A DNA stretch of 64,000 nt. Source: Cohnella abietis (lineage in GTDB: Bacteria; Bacillota; Bacilli; Paenibacillales; Paenibacillaceae). The position numbers were made by a program, and so were the translations under genes. The stretch's first letter is position 1; each line of letters begins with the position of its first letter. Below the pieces are notes generated by a model. It was not told where the DNA came from and did no database searches. It saw only the letters and a list, made by a program, of their open reading frames with translations. The stretch is from contig NZ_AP019400.1 in the NCBI RefSeq assembly GCF_004295585.1, forward strand, positions 1,393,501 through 1,457,500, written 5' to 3'. Positions 56,525 to 64,000 of this stretch are shown here, piece after piece.

Positions 56525-57123
56525 ACAATCTCATTCGTCTGGACTTGTATGACCAAACGGGATATTCAAGAGGCAGGAACGGACTGATCGTTTTATTATG
56601 GTGGTTCGTTCAAGGTTCGCTCTTTCGGTATTCTCTACAGCCGATGTATTCTTGGAGAAGGCTACTGCTCAAACTGTTCGGTGCTGATATTGGGGTGGGG
56701 GTGAAAATTAGACCTTCTGCGAAAATTACTTACCCTTGGAAGGTGAAGGTTGGGGAGCATTCGTGGATCGGCGATAATGCTGAGCTGTACAGCTTGGATA
56801 CCATTTCAGTTGGAAGCCATTGTGTTATCTCGCAAAATAGCTACCTGTGTACGGGTAGCCATCAAGCGACAGATCCCCATTTTTCTTTAGTCGTCAAACC
56901 CATTGTTATTGAAGACGGGGCGTGGATCGCTAGCGATGTATTCCTCTATCCAGGGGTGACGGTCGGTTCAATGGCTGTAGTTGCCGCTCGCAGTACTGTT
57001 CTCAATAATGTGCCAGCAAATGAAGTACATGCAGGAACACCTGCCAAATATATTAAGATGCGGTTCGAATCCGGTGAGGAAGATGCCGCATATAATAGCA
57101 AAATTCATTTACTGCGCCGATAA
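56521..57123 (+). CDS. WcaF-like hexapeptide-repeat acetyltransferase
   Basis: The 200-residue protein has a left-handed beta-helix with hexapeptide repeats (VKIRPSAKITYPWKVKVGEH, SWIGDNAELYSLDTISVGSH) and the GSHQATDPHF motif near residue 120 typical of WcaF-like polysaccharide O-acetyltransferases, followed by PIVIEDGAWIASDVFLYPGV. It should use acetyl-CoA to decorate a sugar of the polysaccharide. It is the last gene of the long plus-strand operon. Confidence 0.9.
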   Translation: MNNLIRLDLYDQTGYSRGRNGLIVLLWWFVQGSLFRYSLQPMYSWRRLLLKLFGADIGVGVKIRPSAKITYPWKVKVGEHSWIGDNAELYSLDTISVGSHCVISQNSYLCTGSHQATDPHFSLVVKPIVIEDGAWIASDVFLYPGVTVGSMAVVAARSTVLNNVPANEVHAGTPAKYIKMRFESGEEDAAYNSKIHLLRR

Positions 57124-57148
57124 CAGCTGATGAGGCTGTTTTTTTTGT
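57122..57148 (+). terminator. Terminator at the end of the exopolysaccharide operon
   Basis: AACAGC and GGCTGTT pair across TGATGA, followed by TTTTTTTTG. Confidence 0.75.
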
Positions 57149-57179
57149 TTTCTAAACTCATGTAGATAGCTCACAAAAG

Positions 57180-57217
57180 GAGCTTGGAGTAATAAACACT
57201 CCAAGCTCTGTTTTTTT
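57180..57217. terminator. Second strong hairpin terminator
   Basis: GAGCTTGGAGT and ACTCCAAGCTC form a perfect stem around AATAAAC, followed by TGTTTTTTT. Confidence 0.88.
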
Positions 57218-57324
57218 AGACATATGGGGTAACAAAGAAGAAGGTTTCTCTGATTGCACTGTTAACCATAAAATCTATAGTTATTGCCCCAGCCAAAGCG
57301 GTTAAGGGCGCTGCAGAAGTTGAT

Positions 57325-58635
57325 TCAATTAACTAAATCGTATTGAGTATTGTATCGTTCAACATTTAAGCTGCGAAGTAGTCCGTGCTGCTCCAGAAGC
57401 TGAGCGGGCTTATTGAGCTCTTTGCCCATCTCGCCTAGCTTTTCTGCGATATCGATAAGATCGTTATGCCCATCGCTGAAAGCAATTAAGTTGGTAATGA
57501 ACGAAATCTGGCGTTGCTCCTCCTTCGTTCGGGTACCTCCTAGATAGGGATACAATCCGCGCTTGTCGAGCTTAGGCTCCCCATGAATGTGGGTGCATTC
57601 GTATGTTTCGTTTGCTTCAAGTGTTTCGATTAGGTCGATGTACATTTGGATAGTTTCCAGCAGCACCTCCTCGGAAATTAGCGATCGGTTGTCGAGAGAG
57701 GTATGGTATTCCGGATATTGTCCATACATCGTACGCATAAGGCTCCCCATCGGAAGCTTGAAGCCTTCGCTGCAGTATTGCCGCTCGTCACTGCCGAATG
57801 GATTCCAGTCGACTACAGTATAGGGCTTGCCGGACTGCTTCAGAACATGGATGGCTGCCTTATCGGCAAGTGTATCGGCGCGTTTGCTGCGCTTATAGGT
57901 AAAGGATTCCCCGTGTCCCACGCAGGTCACAACATAACCAGCGACAACCCGCTGTTTGAGCTGTTCCCCATACTGGCTTAAGTAGAGGAGAGAACCAATG
58001 GTTTCCGGCAAGTACAGAAATCTGTAGCTGTATTTCAAGTTTTTTCTATGAAGCAGATAGTGATAGATCATCGTTTGGACTAATGGTCCGGACAGCTCGT
58101 TAATAGCCATGGATGGATGACAGATATAGGTGGACAGAAGAATTTCCTGCTTGGAGGAGCCTTGGATGAAACCTTCTCCCAGCGTCATATGTCCATCTTG
58201 TAGGTCGGAGTCAATGAACACCTCGTACCACTCATCTGTAAATTCCGGCAAACGGTTATGCTCAACGCAAAAGCCCCAGCTCTCCTTATAGTAGGACATC
58301 ATATAAGGAATAGCATTCGGAAGGTCGGGCCGCGTGAGTAGATGCTCCATCAATTCTTCCCTCGATACGTACCCCCGAAAGGGCACGCTGTATCCCATCA
58401 GATGCAAATTGTTTTCCTTAAAATCGATGAGAGTACGACCCTGACTATCCTTAACGTAAGCTCCTCTGACGTTCCATTCTTTCGGAACCGTCCAGTCAAA
58501 GCATTCCGTTCCTGTCGCATATTCCGTCTGCTTAATCGGGACGATTTCGCCCAGAATACGGAGCGACTGTCTAACCCCGTCACCGGTAATACTTCTGTTA
58601 ATAGGAAACAGTCGATCAAATAAGTCCATAAGCAT
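57325..58635 (-). CDS. DUF4910/aminopeptidase-like protein (possible pseudoenzyme)
   Basis: The 436-residue protein resembles DUF4910 proteins, an M28-like aminopeptidase fold with a DUF2172-type N-domain, often found in polysaccharide clusters. The zinc-site region reads STYICHPSMAINELSGP, where the usual bridging Asp of the family (ND) is Asn followed by Glu; other motifs are YLPETIGSLLYLS, GSDERQY and YHTSLDN. The C-terminal ~80 residues form a winged-helix-like part (LIDIAEKLGEMGKELNKPAQ). GGAGGCATT precedes the ATG. It is the last gene of a three-gene minus-strand operon. Confidence 0.75.
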   Translation of the reverse strand: MLMDLFDRLFPINRSITGDGVRQSLRILGEIVPIKQTEYATGTECFDWTVPKEWNVRGAYVKDSQGRTLIDFKENNLHLMGYSVPFRGYVSREELMEHLLTRPDLPNAIPYMMSYYKESWGFCVEHNRLPEFTDEWYEVFIDSDLQDGHMTLGEGFIQGSSKQEILLSTYICHPSMAINELSGPLVQTMIYHYLLHRKNLKYSYRFLYLPETIGSLLYLSQYGEQLKQRVVAGYVVTCVGHGESFTYKRSKRADTLADKAAIHVLKQSGKPYTVVDWNPFGSDERQYCSEGFKLPMGSLMRTMYGQYPEYHTSLDNRSLISEEVLLETIQMYIDLIETLEANETYECTHIHGEPKLDKRGLYPYLGGTRTKEEQRQISFITNLIAFSDGHNDLIDIAEKLGEMGKELNKPAQLLEQHGLLRSLNVERYNTQYDLVN

Positions 58636-58662
58636 ATAGGAATGCCTCCGCTATTTCTTAAG

Positions 58663-60276
58663 TTAGAAATCATGGTCTCCGCCTACAATACCGGAGCTAC
58701 TTTCGCTCAAATAATAGGTTTTGATATGAGGATTATCAGATACACATGAATACCATCCAATGCGGCTGCCGAGGAAATTCCGCAGCTCTGGGTGCTCGCT
58801 TAAACGAATGCAGTAGCTGCCATTAGGCGCTAACATCAACTCGCGAATGATTGTTTCTGTATCTTGCTCGCGGTAGAAGGTCAAAGTAATGGAGGCACTA
58901 CGTGTGTAAGGATTCATCGGACTGCTGTTCATAATCCATATAAGGCTGTCCAACTGATCGGTAATGATCGGAGCCCAGTGAAAGCTGCTTCTTTTCTGCT
59001 CTAGGGCAGGATTGAATACATCCATGCTTTTGCAAATATTACAGGAGAGAGCACTGTCGTTTAATCCATAGTCCAGCCCGAGCTTTAGACGAGTTGGCAG
59101 TCTGCTGTTGTGGATCGGTCGGGCGATCAGATTTGCGCTCAGAGGCTGACTTTCAGTTATGCCCAAATTACGAATAAGTGAGTTGAGATCTAACGTTTGT
59201 AGGCGATTGTCCCTTGGAGTGATAGACTGCGCGTTGCTCTTGAATCCAAGCAGATGGCCTTCGGAATCATAAAGCTCGATATCAATTTCCAGCTCGGAGG
59301 GAGAATAGATAGGATAAAAATTGACATGGGTATAGCGTTCATCAGAAAGCGTTAGAGGAATGAGCATATTAGCTGCATGCCAACCTTGCTGCGGCTCATG
59401 CCAATAATCATCTGTAGTAGCTCGATTGGAGCAATCGTAATAGGTGTGGGTTACGCTGAGTGCTTTCTTAGAATGCTGCAAGTTTCCGGCGACAATTCGC
59501 GGAAAAATCCAAGCCACATCAAAGCGAATTCGAGCGGTTCCCGGCTGCCCATTCAGGAAGCTTTGAAGATCGGTGTGACGATCGGGATAGATGATCGTTG
59601 TTTCGTAGGGGGCCAGCAAGGGGACCTCAATGTCGAAATCCATTGTCTCCTTCTTGCTATTGTAGAACTTCATCGATACTCGCCCATTCCGTACAGGCTC
59701 GAATCCGTTAATGAAGGAGAAGAAAGGCTCTCGGTCGCCATCGGCATATATATTGAAGCCAGCTTCTGATACGAGAGCTTCCTGATTCGTGCTGCGGTCC
59801 TCGGCGTCATTGTAGATTCTTTGGGCGGTATGTACGACACTGCTAAACCCATCCCCGTAATAGTTGACGACCACTGCGGGGTAGGAGAATACAAGGTCGC
59901 GCACGGAGAAAAATTCGATTTCCAAGCTGCCGGTAAACTCCGTCTGAGCAGGAATGGAAGCCGAAGCCGTTGCCATTGCTGTAGCTGCAACTGCAGCTAA
60001 CAAGTCCCCCAGCTCAATCTGATAAGCCTTAGCTTGGGTAATTCGTTCTGAAATACGATACAAAATCTGTCCTTCCTTTGACCGCAAAGTAACAACAGAT
60101 TGTATTTCTGGAATACTACGCTTAACCATCCAATACCCTAGAAAACATATCCGAGTCGTAATGTCTGCGGTTTGAAATACAGGAAATATTGCGGATGATC
60201 GAAAGGTAGGCTTACGAATAATAGCTGTTGATACGGGAGTAGAGGTGTGTGAGAGATGTTTCTGGTAGCTTCTCAT
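58663..60276 (-). CDS. Unrecognised 537-residue protein
   Basis: I do not recognise a family. The protein has no signal peptide; an alpha-rich short N-terminus is followed by beta-rich sequence with several aromatic-rich blocks (LEIEFFSVRDLVFSYPAVVV, NYYGDGFSSVVHTAQRIYND, APYETTIIYPDRHTDLQSFL, IDIELYDSEGHLLGFKSNAQ, LDLNSLIRNLG) and a C-x2-C pair (SCNIC) in the C-terminal third. Its start overlaps the upstream DUF4910 stop by four bases (ATGA, with GGAGG seven bases before), so the three minus-strand genes form a coupled operon. A carbohydrate- or polysaccharide-handling role is likely by context only. Confidence 0.8.
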   Translation of the reverse strand: MRSYQKHLSHTSTPVSTAIIRKPTFRSSAIFPVFQTADITTRICFLGYWMVKRSIPEIQSVVTLRSKEGQILYRISERITQAKAYQIELGDLLAAVAATAMATASASIPAQTEFTGSLEIEFFSVRDLVFSYPAVVVNYYGDGFSSVVHTAQRIYNDAEDRSTNQEALVSEAGFNIYADGDREPFFSFINGFEPVRNGRVSMKFYNSKKETMDFDIEVPLLAPYETTIIYPDRHTDLQSFLNGQPGTARIRFDVAWIFPRIVAGNLQHSKKALSVTHTYYDCSNRATTDDYWHEPQQGWHAANMLIPLTLSDERYTHVNFYPIYSPSELEIDIELYDSEGHLLGFKSNAQSITPRDNRLQTLDLNSLIRNLGITESQPLSANLIARPIHNSRLPTRLKLGLDYGLNDSALSCNICKSMDVFNPALEQKRSSFHWAPIITDQLDSLIWIMNSSPMNPYTRSASITLTFYREQDTETIIRELMLAPNGSYCIRLSEHPELRNFLGSRIGWYSCVSDNPHIKTYYLSESSSGIVGGDHDF

Positions 60277-61619
60277 CTAATCGCCTCCAAGAGCAAAGTC
60301 GAGAAGCTGGAGTCGATGGCTGTTGTCGGGGTATTAGAATGCTTTAGGGTTACTAGCTTATGCTTGCACAGTTCATTAACGAAGGTTCTTACAAATAGGA
60401 AATCGACGCCGATTAGCTCCGCAATTTCTAGGCAGCTTCTTTGCCCATTCATTAAAATCTGTATTTCCTGAAGGGCGGTATATCCTCGCTGATCCAATTT
60501 AGGGTCAATGTATAGATTGTAGTCTGTTAAATATAGCGGACCCTCGAAATTGCGAGATGGAATAGTATCGGTCTCGAACGTCTCAACGATATCCTTTAGC
60601 ACAGCAAGCGACTCCTCCAATTTGTCAAAATCACAGTTTTCGAGATTGTCCCAATCCGTATGATAATAACGATAGGGATGACGGCTGAGACAAACCGTCG
60701 GAATTTCAAACCCCGGGCCATCGTAGAACATCTCATCGTTCCCATAGAGACTGCGATAAGGTGCCCCTAATTGATCAGTATCGTAATGGGCAAGAACACT
60801 ACGGGCTATTCGATCTGCATAGCTATTTCCGCTAAAGGAGCGGGAGAAGCTCAGAGGCAGGGCGTTAGCCATCATGTCTAAATAAAATCCGTACCGAAGG
60901 TGCTGGATGTCTTTCCCATGCGCTAATATCGCTGCTGCTGCATAATACTCAGGTCCTACGATTAGGCGGTATGTGTAATGTCTCTCGGGCAACGATTGCA
61001 AATATTGAAACAGCTCAACCAGTACCGCAATGCAGGCGACTCCATCGTTTACTTGTCCGGGGTGGCAGGTATGGGCGGCAAAAAACACCGTTTCTTTCGT
61101 TTGACCAGGCAAGATCCAGTCAATTACATCTAACTCCCCCGGCTCGAATGAAGTGTCGACATGAACCCGATAATGTTCATCCTGCAGGCTATCGACCTTA
61201 GATTTGGGAATGCTGAAGCCCCATTTGGTGTGCTTCTTGTGGTACTGCCAGCGGTTGAGATAAATGAGTCTATCTTCTAGCTCGGGATGGGTGGATACAT
61301 ACTCTAGCAGCTCCGAGAGGGATAATATTCCGCTAAATGGGGCTGAGTAAGAATTCAAGTAAAGCGGGTTCCATGCGAAATCTGCAATCCGCTCTCCCTC
61401 TAATGTTTCAATGTAGGCTTCCCGAACGACCCACTTGTCGGGAACGGTCCAGGTCAAGCAGGGTGTTCCTGAAGGGAGGGATAGGAGGTCTGCATTTAAC
61501 TGCGTAGCAAGGCTACGGGCAAATTGTGATGTCTCATCTCCTACAGTAACGCGATTAAGCATGTAATAAGGCTCGATTAAGTCTCTCATTCTTTGGCGAC
61601 TAAGAGTGGAAAGATCCAT
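60273..61619 (-). CDS. DUF4910/M28-like aminopeptidase-domain protein
   Basis: The 448-residue protein is a second member of the family at 57325, but with the metal-site pattern FAAHTCHPGQVNDGVACI intact (His and the ND pair), a GPEYYAAAAIL segment holding the likely general-base glutamate, FEIPTVCLSRHPYRYYHTDW with the further His ligand, and a C-terminal winged-helix-like part (SCLEIAELIGVDFLFVRTFV). It may be a true zinc hydrolase acting on peptides or amide-linked sugars. Its upstream region holds a copy of the shared palindrome (61657-61671). A promoter with TTGACT and TATAAA lies near 61688-61710 on the minus strand. Confidence 0.8.
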   Translation of the reverse strand: MDLSTLSRQRMRDLIEPYYMLNRVTVGDETSQFARSLATQLNADLLSLPSGTPCLTWTVPDKWVVREAYIETLEGERIADFAWNPLYLNSYSAPFSGILSLSELLEYVSTHPELEDRLIYLNRWQYHKKHTKWGFSIPKSKVDSLQDEHYRVHVDTSFEPGELDVIDWILPGQTKETVFFAAHTCHPGQVNDGVACIAVLVELFQYLQSLPERHYTYRLIVGPEYYAAAAILAHGKDIQHLRYGFYLDMMANALPLSFSRSFSGNSYADRIARSVLAHYDTDQLGAPYRSLYGNDEMFYDGPGFEIPTVCLSRHPYRYYHTDWDNLENCDFDKLEESLAVLKDIVETFETDTIPSRNFEGPLYLTDYNLYIDPKLDQRGYTALQEIQILMNGQRSCLEIAELIGVDFLFVRTFVNELCKHKLVTLKHSNTPTTAIDSSFSTLLLEAIR

Positions 61620-61656
61620 AGTTACCTCCTTGAAGTATACATTTTGGAATATTTAT

Positions 61657-61671
61657 GTTACATATTGTATC
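61657..61671 (-). promoter_or_regulatory. Shared palindrome in the leader of the DUF4910 operon
   Basis: GATACAATATGTAAC on the minus strand matches the galU palindrome at 14 of 15 positions. It lies just downstream of a TTGACT/TATAAA promoter (spacing 15 bases) and about 38-52 bases before the start codon. Confidence 0.6.
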
Positions 61672-61754
61672 GTTTATGTTTTTACTTTATACTACAAAGC
61701 ATATAGAGTCAATGTCGTTTTTAACAAAAATTGTATAGATAGGACGTGGAAAAA

Positions 61755-62510
61755 TTGAAGGTCGTTGCTATCATTCAAGCACGTATGGGATCATCCCGAT
61801 TGCCGGGGAAAGTATTGCGGTTATTAGACGGAATAACAGTGCTGGAGCTTATTGTTGAGCGCCTCTCAGAATGTCGTACCTTGCATGAGATTGTCGTGGC
61901 GACAAGTGTGTCAGAGAAAGACGATGCGGTAGCGAAGGAAATGGAACGCCTTAACATTGCAGTATTTCGTGGCGATGAGAAGGATGTGCTAGACCGATAT
62001 TATCGGGCAGCTACCCTTACGAAGGCGGATGCTGTGCTACGAATTACCGGAGATTGTCCGTTAATTGACCCGGAGGTTGTCGACGCCGTTGTTGAAAGCT
62101 TCGTCAAGCGATATCCGAGTCTACAATATAGCTCTAATATTCACCCGCCAACCTTTCCAGATGGTCTTGATGTGGAAGTGTTTTCTTATGAAGCCTTGGA
62201 GCAAGCATGGAAGGAGGCTACATCCCCTTTTGAGAGAGAGCATGTTACGCCATACATTCACTCCAAGCCACATATGTTCGCAAAAGCAAATGTCGGATCT
62301 TCAGAAGATTATTCTAGGTTGAGATGGACATTGGACGAGGAAGAGGATTACTTATTTCTGTCCGCTCTCATAGATAAAGCACGTGAATGGGGAATCAATC
62401 CGCGCTTGGCTACGTTAGAGCATTGGATACATATTTTGGAGCAATATCCGCAGCTTACTGAATTAAATAGCGGAATTGTTCGTAATGCGGGCTCTGCGAT
62501 TACAAAGTGA
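61755..62510 (+). CDS. SpsF-like cytidylyltransferase
   Basis: The 251-residue protein has the nucleotide-binding signature IIQARMGSSRLPGKVL, followed by VATSVSEKDDAVAKE, LRITGDCPLIDPEVVD and a WTLDEEEDYLF segment, typical of the CMP-sugar-type SpsF family in spore-coat and surface-sugar pathways. It should activate an acidic or amino sugar with CTP. A TTG at 61755 is chosen: AGGA lies ten bases upstream and the protein then starts with MKVVAIIQARMG; the GTG at 61746 would sit on the ribosome site. Confidence 0.9.
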   Translation: MKVVAIIQARMGSSRLPGKVLRLLDGITVLELIVERLSECRTLHEIVVATSVSEKDDAVAKEMERLNIAVFRGDEKDVLDRYYRAATLTKADAVLRITGDCPLIDPEVVDAVVESFVKRYPSLQYSSNIHPPTFPDGLDVEVFSYEALEQAWKEATSPFEREHVTPYIHSKPHMFAKANVGSSEDYSRLRWTLDEEEDYLFLSALIDKAREWGINPRLATLEHWIHILEQYPQLTELNSGIVRNAGSAITK

Positions 62511-62539
62511 AATGAGAGATTCAAAGGAGAGATTAGCTC

Positions 62540-63421
62540 GTGAAAATGGGGCTTGGAACCGTTCAATTCGGCATGGATTACGGCATTTCAAATCAAACAG
62601 GGCAAACGGCTCTAGAGGAAGCAAAGGAGATTCTTGAAACGGCGAGGCGTAGCGGAATATCCATCATTGATACGGCAGCCTCGTACGGCAAAAGTGAGGA
62701 AGTACTCGGCTTGCTGCTGCCCAAAGAGCATTCTTTTCGGATAACGACAAAGCTACCTGGGCTTGTACCAGCAAACGGAGGTGATTTCGATTCGGAAGAG
62801 GTCGTAAGACTGATGGAAGGGTCACTGTTACGCCTTAAGCAGAGGAGTGTCTATGCACTTATATTACATCGAGCGGATGATCTTCTTACTCCTTACGGTG
62901 AAATGATTATGAGAGGGCTACAAAAGTGTAAACGAATGGGCTTCACTGAGAAGATTGGTGTTTCCATCTATGCAGAGGATCAAATAGAAGAGCTGATTAG
63001 CCGATTCCCAATTGATTTAATCCAGGCGCCAGTCAATCTGTTCGATCAGCGACTCATCCACAATGGGTTTCTAAAGCGCTGTAAGCAGCAAGGAATTGAG
63101 GTGCACGCTAGATCGGTGTTTCTACAGGGCCTACTGTGTATGGAGCCGTTGGAATTGCCGAGTTATTTTCTACCTTATGCTGCACAAATAAATAAATTTA
63201 GAAGCTACATATCCGAGAGGGGAATAAGTCCCATCGGGGCAGCATTGTCCTTCGTTAACGACATTCCGGAAGTCGATGCTTTCGTGTGTGGGGTTAACCG
63301 TCAAGAGCAGCTACAGCAGCTCGTATCCCTATTACGTCAGCCGACGAAATGGCTTGATTATTCGCAATTTGCCGCTACTGATCCGGCGTTCCTTAATCCA
63401 TCCCAATGGAAAATAAGCTAG
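62540..63421 (+). CDS. Aldo/keto reductase
   Basis: The 293-residue protein has the AKR fold: GLGTVQFGMDYGISNQTG at the N-terminus, IIDTAASYGKSEEVLG with the catalytic Asp and Tyr, ALILHRAD, and FVNDIPEVDAFVCGVNRQEQ near the C-terminus. It would reduce a carbonyl of a nucleotide-sugar or free-sugar intermediate with NADPH. AAAGGAG precedes the GTG start. It lies between the SpsF-like and aminotransferase genes, so the three probably work in one surface-sugar pathway. Confidence 0.9.
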   Translation: MKMGLGTVQFGMDYGISNQTGQTALEEAKEILETARRSGISIIDTAASYGKSEEVLGLLLPKEHSFRITTKLPGLVPANGGDFDSEEVVRLMEGSLLRLKQRSVYALILHRADDLLTPYGEMIMRGLQKCKRMGFTEKIGVSIYAEDQIEELISRFPIDLIQAPVNLFDQRLIHNGFLKRCKQQGIEVHARSVFLQGLLCMEPLELPSYFLPYAAQINKFRSYISERGISPIGAALSFVNDIPEVDAFVCGVNRQEQLQQLVSLLRQPTKWLDYSQFAATDPAFLNPSQWKIS

Positions 63422-63436
63422 AAGAGGGGATTCCCA

Positions 63437-64000
63437 ATGTCCATTCGTTATGCTCAGTCTGAACAACTATTAAATAGAGCTTTGAACACCATTCCGCTAG
63501 GTAGCCAAACCTTCAGTAAGAGCAAGACCCATTACCCGCTCGAGGTTTCCCCTTACTTCATAGAGAGAGGACACGGCAGTCATGTATGGGATGCGGACGG
63601 AAACGAATATATTGATTTTGTTAATAGTCTAGGCGCAGTTACGTTAGGCTATGTTGATCCTTATGTGGATGCCCAAGTGCGAAGCCAGATGGATAACGGA
63701 GTTTCCTTCAGCCTACCTCATAAGCTGGAAATGCTAGTAGCGGAAAAGCTAGTTGAGCTTATCCCATGCGCGGAGATGGTGCGATTCGGCAAGAATGGCT
63801 CGGATGCGACTGCAGGAGCGATACGACTGGCAAGGGCGTATACCGGGAGAGAGCATGTCGCCGTATGCGGTTATCATGGTTGGCAGGACTGGTACATTGG
63901 ATCGACCGCACGGCATTTGGGAGTCCCGAAGGCAGTAAGGGATTTGACGCATACTTTTACTTATAATCGCTTGGACACTTTAGAAAAGCTATTCGCAGAG
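63437..64000 (+). CDS. Class-III (glutamate-1-semialdehyde-type) aminotransferase, N-terminal part, cut by window end
   Basis: 188 residues are visible and the frame is open to the last base. It has LNTIPLGSQTFSKSKTHYPL, GSHVWDADGNEYIDFVNSLG, FGKNGSDATAGAIRLARAYT and CGYHGWQDW, all typical of GSA-aminotransferase-like enzymes with PLP; the PLP lysine lies beyond the window. AGAGGGG precedes the ATG by about eight bases. In sugar clusters such enzymes transfer an amino group to a keto-sugar rather than acting in haem synthesis. Confidence 0.9.
   Translation, partial: MSIRYAQSEQLLNRALNTIPLGSQTFSKSKTHYPLEVSPYFIERGHGSHVWDADGNEYIDFVNSLGAVTLGYVDPYVDAQVRSQMDNGVSFSLPHKLEMLVAEKLVELIPCAEMVRFGKNGSDATAGAIRLARAYTGREHVAVCGYHGWQDWYIGSTARHLGVPKAVRDLTHTFTYNRLDTLEKLFAE

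Noticed and set aside
60057..60071. GATACAAAATCTGTC, a 13 of 15 match to the regulon palindrome
   Set aside because: It lies inside the coding sequence of the 537-residue protein about 200 bases past its start and lacks the right-half symmetry, so it is probably chance.

Overview
The window reads as a chromosomal segment of a spore-forming, moderate-GC Firmicute, most likely Paenibacillaceae (Paenibacillus- or Cohnella-like; inferred from gene content, not from a marker gene). Supporting signs are strong AGGAGG ribosome sites, frequent TTG starts (araD, a sugar-binding lipoprotein, an NlpC/P60 hydrolase, an spsF-like gene), a KapB homologue, a YjfB-type motility protein, bacitracin-type ABC genes, and paired large secreted GH31 enzymes of the kind that make cycloalternan. 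No rRNA, tRNA, insertion sequence, CRISPR or prophage was seen.

Layout. 1-3460: end of araR, then araD-araB behind a promoter carrying two AraR operators. 3529-5667: a VTT-family membrane protein converging on a collagen-like repeat protein. 5813-6300: tandem array of ten 52-bp units. 6571-20561: carbohydrate locus: LacI regulator, sugar ABC importer (lipoprotein and two permeases), Gfo/Idh/MocA oxidoreductase, ThuA-like protein, and two giant secreted GH31 proteins matching CtsY and CtsZ in size and order. 20721-28754: housekeeping and accessory genes (hydrolase, ArsR/SRPBCC pair, CvfC-like HEAT protein, metallo-hydrolase, ABC-F protein, CDF transporter), with a second array of 51-bp units. 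28755-29760: a gene-free kilobase packed with three more repeat families. 29760-41398: NlpC/P60 hydrolase, UgtP-like glycosyltransferase, KapB, a Big2 surface protein with YjfB, an SGNH hydrolase, and gltB.

41558-43369 holds the most interesting locus: an Agr-type quorum-sensing operon (AgrB maturase, 42-residue AgrD-like cyclic-peptide precursor) in which the receptor-like membrane protein has no kinase domain and the regulator is a lone LytTR domain with no receiver. It looks like an Agr signal coupled to a LytTR-regulatory-system pair.

43830-64000 is an exopolysaccharide and cell-surface region: an XRE regulator, a PilZ protein, an LCP ligase, an ABC exporter pair, a BY-kinase, galU, a sugar transferase, GDP-L-fucose genes (fcl, gmd, manC), two GT4 enzymes, a WcaF-like acetyltransferase, then a divergent three-gene operon (two DUF4910 aminopeptidase-like proteins around an unrecognised 537-residue protein) and a nucleotide-sugar module (SpsF-like, aldo/keto reductase, class-III aminotransferase cut by the window end). 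A shared 15-bp palindrome (GATACAAWATGTATC-like) recurs in the promoters of the PilZ, BY-kinase, galU and DUF4910 operons and resembles the perfect palindrome upstream of the XRE gene, suggesting one surface-polysaccharide regulon.
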